Source: Ooceraea biroi (Eukaryota; Arthropoda; Insecta; Hymenoptera; Formicidae). Taken from it: DNA of 64,000 nucleotides. A model generated the notes under the pieces. The model did no database searches. It was not told the DNA's origin and was given only the letters and a program-made list of their open reading frames with translations. Location of the stretch: assembly GCF_003672135.1 (NCBI RefSeq), contig NC_039510.1:13578001-13642000 (forward strand). The letters run 5' to 3'. Below are positions 49,552 to 62,741 of this stretch, in pieces. The stretch's first letter is position 1; the number at the start of each line of letters is the position of its first letter. A program made the position numbers and the translations under genes.

Positions 49552-51060
49552 GTATTACCCAAAATTAGGATAAACAAATTTGGGAATAATGCAATTGTAT
49601 AATGTTTAATCGATATTCGATATACGCAGTTACAAACAGAAGAAAAAAAAGATTTTTTAAACGCGGAAATTGTACAAAATACTTGCAGAAATTGTTGACA
49701 TGCATTATTGCAATTTTATGTTACTTATTGAATTATAAAATTATAAGTCAATTATTAATATAATTAGTTATAATTATATTTATATATATACAAGTTTTAA
49801 AAAATTGACTTCGCATATTTTGTGAAATTTTATTGTGTAATATTGTCTGTATTATTTGTCATAATAAATAATAAATCAAGCTATTTCGTAATCTGCACGT
49901 TATTTTTTACATGCGAACAGATTTACTTTTCTTTTGGAAAACGAAAAGAAATGACAATGTAACGTATTATGCGGCGCATAACAGTTGTTCCGCTTAACTC
50001 ATTACCTCAAATGGAGCGAGTACCGTTAGGTGGAAAGGTGTCACGGTTTACGTACTCGCAAAACGCAATCGGAATGGAGTGAACGTTCCATTCGCGCTCA
50101 TCCAGTTCCTAAAGCCGCATGTAACATTATATGACAAATTAAAAGAAAATTTCTGTTTTAAAGAATGTGTATAATGGTAAAAGTAAATTGCTTATATATG
50201 AATTACATAAATTTTAATAAAATATATATGTATTGGTGGATTCTCCAATAAAACTCCAATAAAGTGATAAAAATGAGCAATTTTTTAATTATTTATAATT
50301 GTGTTATTTATAGATATTAATAGAAAAATAAAAACACGTAATTCTATTAAGCCTTTACGAGGGGTTCCCTTTACGAGGGGAACCCTTTACGGGGTTCGCA
50401 ATAATACATTCCACATCCCTGTAAATATGACGTAACATATGAACTACGATTGCATTGCATCCATTGTCGAACCTAGTTCGTTTCCTAACAAATTAAATCC
50501 GAATCTTTCTTTCTTTTATGACTAAAAGTAACCGTTAAATTAATTTTATTTGTTTGATTCGTTAGTTTTTGTTTATTCAAAGCATTTTTACGTTTATTTG
50601 TCAAGAAATTAACAATTATGTAAAAAGCTTTTGTTCCTCTTAGGAACCTCTTATGTTAAGCTTTTTGAATACAAACGATATACAACAAGCAATTATTGAA
50701 AATAATAATTATCTACAGTTAGGATATTACACACATGACATTTTATTTTAAAAATCCTTTCTACATAATTAAGCATAATTACTATATCTCCGGTTGTAAA
50801 ATCCCGACTGTAAATTTTCAGATTTACCAATCTTTCTACACATAATCACCATCTTTCTATCCACAATATAATATCACCATTGAAGCGCCAATATTATTAT
50901 TTGTCATGATCCTATCATAAACGAGAACGAGGGGTGCAATAATCATGTAGTTCCGCCCCTGGCGGACCCGCGAATCACCGGGGCGACATCCACGTGTTCC
51001 GCCCGTCGTATCTAATCAGCCGCTGACGAATCGTCGCGGCGGACGGGTATTCTGAAAGTA
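49552..51060. other. ALAD 3' UTR and spacer before BiP
   Basis: AT-rich, no supported coding exon. A small tandem repeat lies at 50352-50397. A patch at 49970-50110 is more GC-rich but unrecognised. Confidence 0.5.
50352..50397. repeat. Three-copy short tandem repeat (unit CCTTTACGAGGGG plus three bases)
   Basis: Copies at 50352-50367, 50368-50383 and 50384-50397; the third lacks two bases. The unit also has internal complementarity (GGGGTTCCC). Confidence 0.8.
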
Positions 51061-51068
51061 GGCAGTCA

Positions 51069-51310
51069 TGACGTGGGCCAATACGCTGCAGCCAAATCTG
51101 TGCTTGGTGGCCAATCGCGGTGACCGCTGTCCGCCAGGCCGAACGCGTCCCGCCAATCGGCGCTGGCCACGACGTATCGGTCCCGTTAATATCCCGGCCC
51201 CCGAGTCCGATGCCGACAGCAGTCATCGTTGCACCGTTCGAGGAATTGGGAGTATTCGTTCGCGATCGGAGGAACGTTTATTGAGAAAATTGACGGCACG
51301 CATTCGCCTG
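51069..51310 (+). promoter_or_regulatory. BiP promoter with ER-stress elements and noncoding exon 1
   Basis: A perfect ERSE, CCAAT-N9-CCACG, spans 51153-51171. A perfect ERSE-II in reverse orientation, CGTGG-N-CCAAT, spans 51072-51082 and overlaps an ATF6-type TGACGTGG at 51069-51076. Another CCAAT lies at about 51111. These bind NF-Y with ATF6 or XBP1 during the unfolded protein response. A strong donor (CTG|GTAAGT) at 51310 ends a probable noncoding exon 1 beginning near 51200-51230; it joins an acceptor at 52456. No TATA box is evident. Confidence 0.82.
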
Positions 51311-52479
51311 GTAAGTGAACCTCGGTCCTCGAGTATCACGTTAATCCTCTCGCATCAAATCTGTTCGCGGCGGAAAGTACCGTTCCATCAGGCTACGGAG
51401 AATTCGTGCGGACCGGAATTCGATCACCCTCGTCAAACGGGAATTCTGTCTAATCGACGATGTCGAACGTCTCGTGTCATTTCGCTGTCGATTACAGCCG
51501 TCAGCTGCACCTGACGCGAACTGGCGACGGTCTCTCGTCATTGTCGCGCGTAATTTCGCTCGTTCGGCGATGAAAATAATCCAGATTGTTTTCTTACCTC
51601 TTTTTACGTGCGGAGATCGCGAGCCCTCTGCCACGTTGAACGGTGAGTCGCTCGATACATCTCGAAGCTCGTGGAAGTTTCCGCGTATCCGCAATCCGTA
51701 CATGTATCACGAAAATGTTGGCTCGCCGAGTTTAATCGGCTTCAAGGTTGAAGTATGTTGAAAACTCGAAAGAGATGACGTGTTATCTATCTCGAAGAGC
51801 CCGAAATCCGGCCCGGCTGAGATCTACAAGCTGATACGTTGAACATTATTAATTCCTTGTTAATTCGTGGCTATTGCATCGAATAAGTTAACGGATATCG
51901 TGTAAGTTGAGGAACCTTTTGAAAATTAGGGATATAGTTTGCTTGGTAACAGATGTAGAGCACTAAATGCGTGAAGACAAAGTCTAAATATGGTTGATAT
52001 GTGCCTAATGATATACGACAAACACAGATAATACGTAATTATATGAGACTTTTTCTAGCAGTTTTTTTCTAACAAGAGGCCACGCTTCCGTAAATTTATT
52101 ATTATTGGACAAGTAAAAAAATTATGCGAAAAGTTATAGTTTATGAATAATTAATTTGATATCACATTCGGCCATTAATCATTAATATGTAAAAATTAGA
52201 TATAATATTTAATAATTTCAATATCTAAAATGACAGAATGAGAAATTAATAAAGACAGCAAATCATTCTCAAAATCTTTTATAAATGTGTCACACTGATA
52301 CCTATATTTTTATTAAATTATAAGAATTGTCAGTTTTATGTCAGTTTTGTTTCATATGTAAATTTATAACATACAAATAGAAAAATTCACATTTTATCTC
52401 ATTTTTTTAAGAAGTAAATAAATAGGCTCTGTATTAATAATTACCTTAATTTATAGGTTAGTTTCATAGAAAACAGAAG

Positions 52480-55123
52480 ATGAAGGGAGCCAAAGCTCTA
52501 CTGATAGTGGGGCTGCTTGCAGCCGCCACGATTGCGAAGGAGGATAAGGAAAAGGAGGACATTGGTACGGTGATAGGAATTGATCTGGGTACAACATACT
52601 CCTGGTGAGTACGCATTGTCACGATGATCTACATTCTCCGAGACAGAATTCGATTCACAGTCCTTATGCACGAATAAATTATCTCGACGCTTCGTGTTCT
52701 GTCTCTCAGTGTCGGCGTTTACAAGAATGGCCGTGTGGAGATCATAGCCAACGATCAGGGTAACCGAATCACGCCGTCCTACGTGGCGTTTACCACTGAC
52801 GGCGAGCGGCTGATTGGCGATGCCGCTAAGAACCAGCTCACGACGAATCCGGAGAACACCGTGTTCGACGCGAAACGACTGATCGGCCGCGAATGGATGG
52901 ACCCCACCGTGCAGCACGATGTCAAATTCTTCCCGTTCTCCGTTATTGAGAAGAACAACAAGCCGCACATCAAGGTCGAGACTAATCAAGGAATGAAGGT
53001 CTTTGCACCCGAGGAGATCTCCGCTATGGTGCTGGGCAAGATGAAGGAAACCGCCGAGGCCTATCTGGGTAAGAAGGTCACCCATGCAGTAGTCACCGTG
53101 CCGGCGTACTTCAACGATGCGCAACGACAGGTAAGACGCAGGAGCTCTACGTTCCGTAAAATATTTTATCCTGATTGCATCGTATTCATAAGCGTGATAG
53201 TTTTGATGTTCGTAACTTCTCTTCTCGATGCAGGCGACTAAGGATGCCGGAACGATCTCTGGCCTGATCGTGATGAGAATCATCAACGAACCGACCGCTG
53301 CCGCGATCGCGTACGGTTTGGACAAGAAGGACGGCGAGAAGAACGTGCTGGTGTTTGACCTGGGCGGTGGCACCTTTGACGTCAGTCTGCTCACCATTGA
53401 TAACGGTGTGTTTGAAGTCGTTGCTACTAACGGTGACACGCATCTGGGAGGTGAGGACTTCGACCAGCGTGTGATGGATCATTTCATCAAGCTGTACAAG
53501 AAGAAGAAGGGCAAGGATATCCGCAAGGACAACCGAGCTGTGCAGAAACTGCGTCGTGAAGTCGAAAAGGCGAAACGAGCGCTCAGCGCTAGCCATCAGG
53601 TGTGTGGATTATTTTTATGCTCGCTTAAGCCTTGTGTCCACGATGCTAAAAATCGATTCGAGATCTCGATCCGAGAAATGTGTGGCCAATCAACTTGTAG
53701 CTTTTATGGAAAAGCTTTTCGGAACCTTATTTATAATATTTTATAATTCCTCATCAATTCAGTGAATTCTCTTCGTTCTAATATATTTCCAATAATGTTA
53801 CAGGTCAGAATCGAAATCGAATCGTTCTTCGAGGGCGAGGACTTCTCCGAGACGCTGACCCGTGCGAAATTCGAGGAGCTGAACATGGATCTCTTCCGCA
53901 GCACATTGAAGCCTGTGCAGAAAGTCTTGGAAGATTCCGACATGAGCAAAAAAGACGTGGACGAGATTGTCCTGGTTGGTGGTTCAACCAGGATCCCGAA
54001 GGTTCAGCAATTGGTCAAGGAGTTCTTCGGTGGCAAGGAACCGTCACGGGGTATTAATCCCGACGAGGCTGTTGCTTACGGTGCCGCTGTACAAGCCGGT
54101 GTACTGTCCGGAGAGCAAGATACTGATGCCATTGTACTTCTCGACGTTAATCCCCTCACCTTGGGAATCGAGACTGTTGGCGGTGTGATGACGAAACTTA
54201 TTCCAAGGTAAATATACAATATTAAATACAGAATGTCCTGTATTAGACAGGAATCACTTAATAAATATAAGAAATGTGTTGTAATCTTTCAGATTAAGAT
54301 CCATTTAAAATCATATATAATTATCTATGTTAAATATATCTTGTAAAATGTCACTTTTCATGAATTATCCAGTTTGATTTAGATTTGCAAACTTTTCTTC
54401 TGAGATATTGTTAAATTTGTGTACTCGCGATTATCCAATCAATCTAATTCTCTCATTTATTTCTACAGAAACACCGTTATTCCGACGAAAAAATCGCAGA
54501 TCTTCTCCACGGCCTCCGACAGCCAGCACACCGTCACGATTCAAGTGTACGAGGGCGAGCGTCCGATGACCAAGGACAACCATTTGCTCGGCAAGTTTGA
54601 TCTGACCGGCATTCCACCGGCGCCGCGCGGCATACCGCAGATCGAGGTCACCTTCGAAATCGATGCGAATGGTATCCTGCAAGTGTCGGCCGAGGATAAG
54701 GGCACCGGCAACCGCGAAAAGATCGTTATCACAAACGATCAGAACCGTCTGACGCCTGATGACATCGAACGGATGATCAAGGACGCGGAGAAGTTCGCTG
54801 ACGACGACAAGAAGCTGAAGGAGCGCGTGGAGGCGCGCAACGACCTCGAGTCGTACGCGTACTCGCTCAAGAACCAGCTGGCCGACAAGGAGAAGCTCGG
54901 CTCGAAGGTGAGCGACGCGGACAAGACCACGATGGAGGAGGCGATCGAGGAGAAGATCAAGTGGCTGGAGGACAATCAGGACACCGAACCGGAGGAGTAC
55001 AAAAAGCAAAAGAAGGAGCTCACCGACATCGTGCAGCCGATCATTGCGAAACTGTATCAGGGCGCGGGCGGCGGCGTTCCGCCCACCGGTGGTGACGAGG
55101 AAGATCTCAAGGACGAGCTTTAA
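52480..55123 (+). CDS. Hsc70-3: Endoplasmic reticulum chaperone BiP/GRP78 (Hsc70-3 type)
   Basis: Five coding exons: 52480-52604, 52710-53130, 53234-53599, 53804-54207 and 54469-55123, giving 656 aa. It starts with a signal peptide (MKGAKALLIVGLLAAATIAK), followed by the HSP70 ATPase domain (GIDLGTTYS across the first intron, FDLGGGTFDVSLL, VGGSTRIPK), the substrate-binding domain (NTVIPTKKSQIFSTASD) and helical lid, and ends with KDEL for ER retention. BiP binds nascent and misfolded chains in the ER lumen, gates the translocon and restrains Ire1, Perk and Atf6. Coding GC content is high as in other abundant chaperones. A noncoding exon lies upstream. Unlike the Hsc70-4 gene in this window, it is interrupted four times within the coding region. 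Confidence 0.98.
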
Positions 55124-56003
55124 CTGCGAGCCAGCAATCCGCCCGTTTCGGCTCGCGGTACAGACTGATTACTCGCCTCCCCGAGCAAATACCTTATAGA
55201 AGTGTCACGTCGATGTATCACGAGAGGCTTAAGCGAAACTCAACACTCGCGGAGTCACGTTCGTGCCGTACATTTAACTGAGGGTGGCTTTTGAGGGTCT
55301 AAGTTTTACTTAGACAATATGTAGCGTTATATAAATATATACATTATCTGTAAATTTAAGACCTAGGTTAAGGAAAGTACTTGCAATTAAATGTACGGCG
55401 AGGACGTAAGTTTTCGTCGTTAAGTCTATGTATATTTGAGGAAAGTGCGAGGAAAGGCAAATCGAAAAGTTGGCAGGTTTTTCGAACACATTTCATAGTT
55501 GCGCTTAGAAGAGGATACGTTAGAGATATATATATATATATATATTCTGGTTAATATATATATGTATGTATAAATATATTATTAATTTTTTAATAGGTTC
55601 AGCGTTTTCTCGCATTTTCTTTAGCCACAAAAAGCTGTCTTATACAAGCCAGTCGCTCGGGCAATTAGGTGTGTGTCTGGAAAAAGCGTCCTGCGTTCGA
55701 TTAAATCACGATAAGACGAGACCTTAACGAAACTAAGGTATTTCAGTGCAACAGATAGTTCATAAGTGATTCTTGAAACATTTACTTTCGTTTTATTCGT
55801 AATTTACTCGATTGCCGGGACTCGTCTGACAAATCTTGCATTAACACGTTGCCAATGTAGCAATCAATTGTAATCATCATCGGCTGTTCTACATCACGTT
55901 TGTCCAGGAGGAATGTGTCATCTCAACCCTCTTGATGAAAGAATCAGCTAACGAGACAGGTCAGGGAGGGATCTTTCCGACGCTCTTCTGGTTCCACCCT
56001 GTG

Positions 56004-56058
56004 ACACACACACATAACACACATATATATATACACACACATATATATACACACACAT
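56004..56058. repeat. Compound (CA)n/(TA)n microsatellite
   Basis: Alternating ACACAC and ATATAT runs over about 55 bases in noncoding sequence. Confidence 0.85.
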
Positions 56059-57279
56059 AATTACCCTCTCCATTGCGTCGTTAATTTATTTTGAATTGTT
56101 TTATATGTTCCATTAAGTGTAATGATCGAATAATCGGTTAATTGCGCGGAGTAAAGCGTATTGAAGATTTGTTCGCGAGATATGCCCATGTACGACTGAA
56201 AGAGAATGAATGATGTGCGCAAGTATGCGTGGCCTTGTAACTCGTATACTGCCACACTGAGTTACATTTGTACTGTGTACAATGTAGCCGAGTTAACGTG
56301 TGTGACTGCTATATGTAACTGTATTCGCAAGAATAAAGATTTTTTCAGTAAATTGTACCTGCTGATTTTTGGAGGAATTTTTCCACGTTCCAGACAGCAC
56401 AATTCTTCGATTTTCATACAACATCAATATCTCAGAAACAATCGTGAGAGGTTTCAAAAGTATTTGAATTTATTATAAATTTTAAATATTTTTTAATACA
56501 TTGTGGATATATAATCACGGTTGTAATGACACAAGGTTATTCTGAATTTTACTAAGTTTATTTAAAGATCCAGTTCTGTAACAGAAAAATAGTACAGAAT
56601 TGTTAGATATAATCAAGTCTCTTATAATATCTTTATTTGCCTATTATATGTTGGAATATGATTGTTAACGATGATGATAATACTAATAATACAATTCGCT
56701 TTTCGGTGGAACTTTTTCTTGTATTGGTTTATACAGAATAATTCAATCGTTGAGACTTAAATGTTTCATTAATTTATTTTGGCATGAAAATATCGAAATC
56801 AATGCAACCGATACTTTCTATGCACATATATGTGTATGTATAAGGGAAAAATTACATTGGAAAAGTTTCCCAATTTTGGAAAAGATTTGAAAAGAATTTA
56901 CAAGGAAAAAAGATGTTGCTCGTCTCTAATTATTTCTGTTTTATCGAAGTCAATTTTGTGATACACTGATGAAAATTTGATTTCAAGAAATAATCATCAC
57001 ATTCAATATTTTATTACAAAAACATAATTTTGAGATAATTATTGATACTTGTGATGTATTTGTGATGATTGATTAATTATTTGTAATAATTGATATTTGT
57101 GACATTATGTTTTGCTAAACTTTATTATTCTTGTTTCTATTATAATAAATATACATATAAAATATCGTGACATTTGAAAGTTTGCAGATTCTTGCATATT
57201 GCCAAAGGTTTCTTAGTTTCTTTCAACGTATTAAAAAATAAAAATACCAAATAATTGCAGGGTCGAAACTTTTTCCACA

Positions 57280-57355
57280 ATTTATACGTGATAATTGTTT
57301 TTAGTTCGATTTCTGTAATTTATACGTGATAATTTTTCTTAGTTCGATTTCTGTA
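57280..57355. repeat. 38-base tandem duplication
   Basis: Two adjacent near-identical copies (57280-57317 and 57318-57355), each starting ATTTATACGTGATAAT and ending TTAGTTCGATTTCTGTA; they differ in the T-rich middle. Confidence 0.85.
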
Positions 57356-60300
57356 AATTCCGATATATATGTATCATAAATTACCGAGTAATATCGGGTA
57401 TAATCTACATAATAATACTATCCTTAACGAAAGCGCTGAGAAATCAATCTGCAACGATATAATTTCAAGCGCTGCGATTAGTATATAAATATGTAGACAT
57501 TCAAGAGAATTTTAAGATTTTTATAGAGATTTTCCAAAGTTTCTTATTACTTGTAATATTAATCCCTTTTACAGTATGGGAAGGAACTGAGTACTGGCCG
57601 CAAAAATATCAATTTTATCTAACGTTCGCGTTAATAATTTTTGGATCACAGTGCATTATGAGGAATCACAAGGTATTCTTTAAAAATCTCAAAATTCTCT
57701 CGGATGTCCGCAAACATAAATCCATCAAACGGCCAGCAGTAAGTGAACGGTATTATTTGTCTATGAATCGGTTCACACTACGCCTTTACAGATTTCCCAT
57801 ATGTAAAAAAGTAAGGCCAAAACAGATAGGCGTTCAGTGCGTGAATCACGAACCAGAACAATTTTTGCCGTAACTCGCAGAGTTAGTACAATTCGCTTTT
57901 ACTATTTTACATTGTGAACAAGTAACGAGGTATTTCATTGCGGTTTTTGTACATGTAGGATTAAATAATTGTTCCGTTCTTCGTGTTCTATTTCTTTCCT
58001 TTTTTCGTATTTTGGCATTTGCTTCGAAAACTTCGAGTAACAGGCATTGAGCACTTTCTCTAGTTTCTATTAGATCGTTGAAGCGACAATGTACTAATTA
58101 TGGAATTATAAGTTTTGTCTCAGGTGTGCATATAATATTAAGAGACATAGCGCCATTTCGTAATGCATATTTAATCATAAATCTGCATATGATAATGACT
58201 AAAAAGACAGCAAAAAATGTTCAAAACATGAAAAATAATAGTTGTTTAACGATTAGTTAATCACATATGAGCGAAATTATTCTATTTCCAAGGAAGAGAG
58301 ACTTGCATGCTATTGATATTGTTCCCAATTATTTGAATTACAATTATTTGACAATTGAAGGTACATGGAATTAACACAAATTTGTTATGTTGTTGTCACG
58401 AGTAACACTGGTGATTTAATAAATTGAAAAATGTCACTAAATAAACGCAATACTTTTGCAGCTCTTAATCCTATGCAGATTCAGGATTAATTGACACTTG
58501 CTCTGAAGCAGTAATAATAATCCAATATACCCAGTGGCGCGTCAAATACTAATGAGTACTAATAATAAATACGTTTGCGCTTCCTGGTCGAAAGCAATAG
58601 TCAATTCGGAACTTCGGAGGATCGTTTTCGGCAAGGAAGCTAATTTTTTGTCCCCTCTTGGTGAAGTGCAAGAATGTAGCGCGACCGAGAACCGTAATGT
58701 CGCACTTGGTGCCACAAACGTCCTACGAATTTCTCGATTTCCCGTTACATCCTCCTCTCTCCATTTAACTAGCTATATGTGGAATTTTTATTTTCCATAT
58801 TTCCTTATGCGGTAGGTATTTCCTTCCTTTCTTCGTCTAGCATGAACACTTTCAACATATTGTGTATCTTCCTTCTTGTTTCTTTTTTTTCAGCTATACA
58901 GCACATCCTGAACTCAATGAACCGTGAAACGACAGCATAAAGAAGTGGTTCCCTCCAGATCCTAGCTGTACTTATTTCGTAAAGCTTTCCTTCTCTCTTT
59001 CATATACCAATCTACATCATACCTCGGACGTATTCTTATATAATAATTAATGAATACATATACCTGTGCGCATCGCAAGCGAAAAGGATTCTGATTCTAG
59101 AGCGTTTCTCAAGTATTCCTGAACGATCTCAGACAGTTTAATATCTGACAGCTATATTTAATATTATGATATTGTATTATAGTTTTCGTACTCACTATGT
59201 AAATAAAAAAAACCTATTATACATAAAATACATAAAATTATATAAAATTGACAATTGTACAATTCAGTTTATGTCGAAACTGATAATTCAATTGTGTGTG
59301 AACATTTGTAGGAAAGGACTTTCAGACCAGATGAATTCAGACGAATTCTCTCCGCTCGCAATACACTTCCGTACATATAGATACTTATAATGCCTATTTT
59401 CTAATGCCAGCGAATACATTAAGCTACTAATATGATTGTAGCATATATATACATATATGCTATAATTTTATATGTGTATATATACTTAAACTGTTACTTA
59501 GTAACTAGACATTTCCTTTCTCAAAAAAAGTTTTATCCTTGAATCGAAAATTTTTCTCGTAAAAAATGTTGCACTAGAATTTTATCTAACATCGAACAAT
59601 TTAGACGCCAATGTGTGCAATGAGTATATAAATAATTTCTATATGCGCAATGCACGTGTCGAAATGTGTCGCGTATAATTAGAAATAATCCAGTCTAAAC
59701 AGATATCTCATTTTACCTGCCTAAATTATAATTTATACAAAAATCTTTGTAAGGCGTTATGCACGCGCAACCGCGACTTGTGTGTCCGTGTGTATGTGTG
59801 TACGTGTGTAATTGTACGTATAAATTTTTGTTCGAGAAGTTTATAATCCTTAAGAATAATTTATGCCGATAAAACGCTGTATTACCTCTTTTATAAAGCA
59901 CGATGCCTGCGTAGGGAATATCAATTTTAGGATATATCAATTTCCTGTATCCTTTTTAATAAATATCGAGTATTCTGGTTTCATTTATCTTTAAGGAAAT
60001 TTAATTCATCGCTGATCAACCCTCTTGAATATTTATTAAATTTATTCAATAAAACTGTTTTAACAATGAATAATAAAAAATTTAATTCTTGTCGCTCTGT
60101 AATTTGCCGTAAAAATTGGCTTTAGTTTTTTTTGTATTAACTAGCTCGACTTTATTTTCATTAGAAGTATATAGATTAGAGTATAGATTGTTTAAAGAAT
60201 AGTTTACTTATATTACTCTTTTCAGAACACCATCTATCGAAGTAGAATTTGCGATAATAACTTTCGATCCACGAATTACCACAACGAACAGCCGCAAAGA

Positions 60301-62402
60301 ACAGGTGAACAGTTAAGTTAAGCACTTCGCTCAAATTTGTTTCAAAGTCCTGAGAGTTCATCCACGCTGTACTTTTTAGCAGTATGCATGTGTATGTATG
60401 CGTAAAGATAAATTTGCTATCGTGGTCTCATGGTTCCGCGAAACGAGAAAATAAGACGTTAATCCGCGGATCGAAAGCTTGCGTTTTCCAGATATGATAC
60501 AAAACGTTCAACAGAAAGGTTTACGCGCTAAGTCGCGTACAGACTAATTTAACAAATAGTAAACGCAGTGCGCTTCTGGCCATGTCGCTTAAATAGCATT
60601 TCCCTAGTTTGAACAACAACAATGTATCTCGTATCACAGTATTATAATGTATTTAGTATTTGTCTCTCGCGTTTACTTTGGATATGGCAAATATGAGACA
60701 GTAACAGTAAAATTATACTAATGTAAGTCTATAACTCTTTGGGGCTAAATGCATATCACAGTGGGAGAATTTTCAACGTTTCTATGTTCACCGTCTTCCG
60801 CTTTCCTTTCTTTTTTTTTTTCGTTTTTGCTTATTTTAGATTATTATTTAACCGTCCAGAAGCGCACCGGTCCCAGAAGCGTGTCACTTTTTAATAAGAT
60901 CACGTTATCTATACGTTATTACGAAAAAGCATCACCGCTAACCAGGAGAAACAAGCAAGCAATATAAATTTGTATTAGAGTAAGATTTTCTCTTTATCAT
61001 TAGTCAAAAAATGCACCATACGTTTACTTGAGATACGCTTATCCGACGTATCCGCTATGCAGTCTTATTCTAATTTTTCGCTGCGTAGTGTATCTCAGAT
61101 AATGAACTATCGAAACATAGAACTATTGAATTGTACTTTTCTTTTTCTCTAGTTTCAAAATCAAGATTATTACGCAATTGCACATGAAACATCGGAGTTT
61201 TTTTATTAAATTTCCGCAAATGGCAAAACCATTTTTTCAGCATCAGATGTAACTGCTTCAGATAATTGTATGATGAAAATCTCACTTTAAATGCAATAAA
61301 TGACAATATGGAAAAAATGTTAACTAATATACGTATAGATATAATATTTTCAACTATAATAACTTTTGGATCTTCAACAAACTATAATAAGTTTCAAACT
61401 TATTTAATAAATAAGAAAACTTGTAAATTTTTCTATAAAAAATACTTATAAAAAATAAAAGAAATTTTGTTGTTTAAATATTTACACGATTGTTCAAAAG
61501 TTAATATAAAGAAGTTTCATGTGCAATAGTTTAATTAAAAAATGGTCCGTGAATTAATCTATATATTGCTTACATCACCGGATTGATGCAATATGCGCAT
61601 CAAAATTTTTATTAATCAAAATAAAATCTGAATTATTTTAATCTTGATTAAATTCTGAATTATAAATAAATCTGAAATATAAATAGTGTTAAAACTCCAA
61701 CTTGGAATAAAAACATACCTGATTTTCGATATGCCAATTAAAAAAAAACATAATAAAAATGCTATACAGCTTTTTTCTAAAACTAATAGAAATTTAGAAA
61801 ATATATACGTGGTACTCCAAATCTCGCGCAATTAATACTAAGTTCTTGAAATTATTCGGAGGCAAAACTCCAGACAATATCGAGATTACAATAATTTTTA
61901 GAAAACGACATTATATATAGTACTCTGCACAATTAATCAATAAATTGCTTTAGAACGATCCAAAAGCAATCTTTATTATTGTGCAATGTAACGTGCCTGA
62001 GTTCGCAAATTTTACAAGAGCGGGTTTTAATTTTAAAATATTTCTTTCAAAAATCGATTTAAAACATTTAATACAATATTATATTAATCTTGATATTTCC
62101 ATATTAAGATTTTGTTTCTCTAAATAAATTCAGGAATTTGCTGTTAACAAATCGTGCGTAAGATTTGGAATACCTTACTGTGTCACTGATACAGGTTGAT
62201 AATAACACATGATCGCTTTCATTACATTCTCGACAGCAATCTCCGATCACTTATATACTGCAGTTCTAAATGTACTGTTAAATCTTAAACAAATTAACAT
62301 ATATATAGCGAAATTAAATAATTTGACTCAGTCATGGATATGCGAACAAGTCGAACATTTGGAATTGGTAAAAAGAGAGTTTACATACTAAAAATTTCGG
62401 CA

Positions 62403-62580
62403 CTATTTTAAGTAATCTGCGAAAGAATCTTCCTCCCTACGACTCTCCATACCGCCTTCACTTACACCCGGCTCATCGTTTACTCGTCGATCGAACTCGA
62501 TTTTGGAGGGAAAATCTGTAACCTCGCTATTAGCTTCGAAAGTTGCCACACGCTGTTTCATCTTCACGTCGAGATAATCG
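62403..62580 (-). CDS. Possible alternative or 3' exon downstream of the Ro60-like gene
   Basis: On the minus strand a strong polypyrimidine tract and AAG acceptor lead into an open frame at 62580 that runs to a stop at 62403. It reads DYLDVKMKQRVATFEANSE and ends in MESRREEDSFADYLK: charged, GC-richer than its surroundings and plausible as protein. It needs two incoming bases, which fits the donor of the Ro60 exon at 63358-62952, so skipping exon 62874-62742 would add a 60-residue alternative tail. Alternatively a GTAAGT donor at 62714 joins the normal last exon to it as a 3' UTR exon, or it belongs to another gene. It has no ATG at the open end. Confidence 0.4.
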
Positions 62581-62741
62581 CTTGAAGAGAAAAAAAGCAA
62601 TTCAACCGAGAGCTCTTGAAGTTTCTTGATGTTTCAGGAAATTTCACCTGTAAAGGCGCAATGCAAAAATATTAAAGTGCATAAATACGATATATAATCT
62701 TCGCCGTTACTTACCAATAAAATTGTAATTTCCATTCCTAT

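Larger units (their letters stand above)
55124..62402. other. Gene-poor AT-rich stretch after BiP
   Basis: Begins with the BiP 3' UTR (a TA run at 55526-55545). It then holds a mixed CA/TA microsatellite (56004-56058), a 38-base tandem duplication (57280-57355) and a GC-richer patch (58530-58790) whose open frame I do not recognise. Other short frames have AT-driven composition. The right part may contain the 3' UTR of the Ro60-like gene or of the exon at 62403-62580. No RNA gene was recognised. Confidence 0.55.

Noticed and set aside
50352..50397. Possible CRISPR-like or regulatory array
   Set aside because: Three contiguous 14-16 base copies without spacers in an animal genome; a simple tandem repeat.
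52498..53439. 313-codon antisense frame opposite BiP
   Set aside because: Same effect as for Hsc70-4, and it runs across BiP introns.
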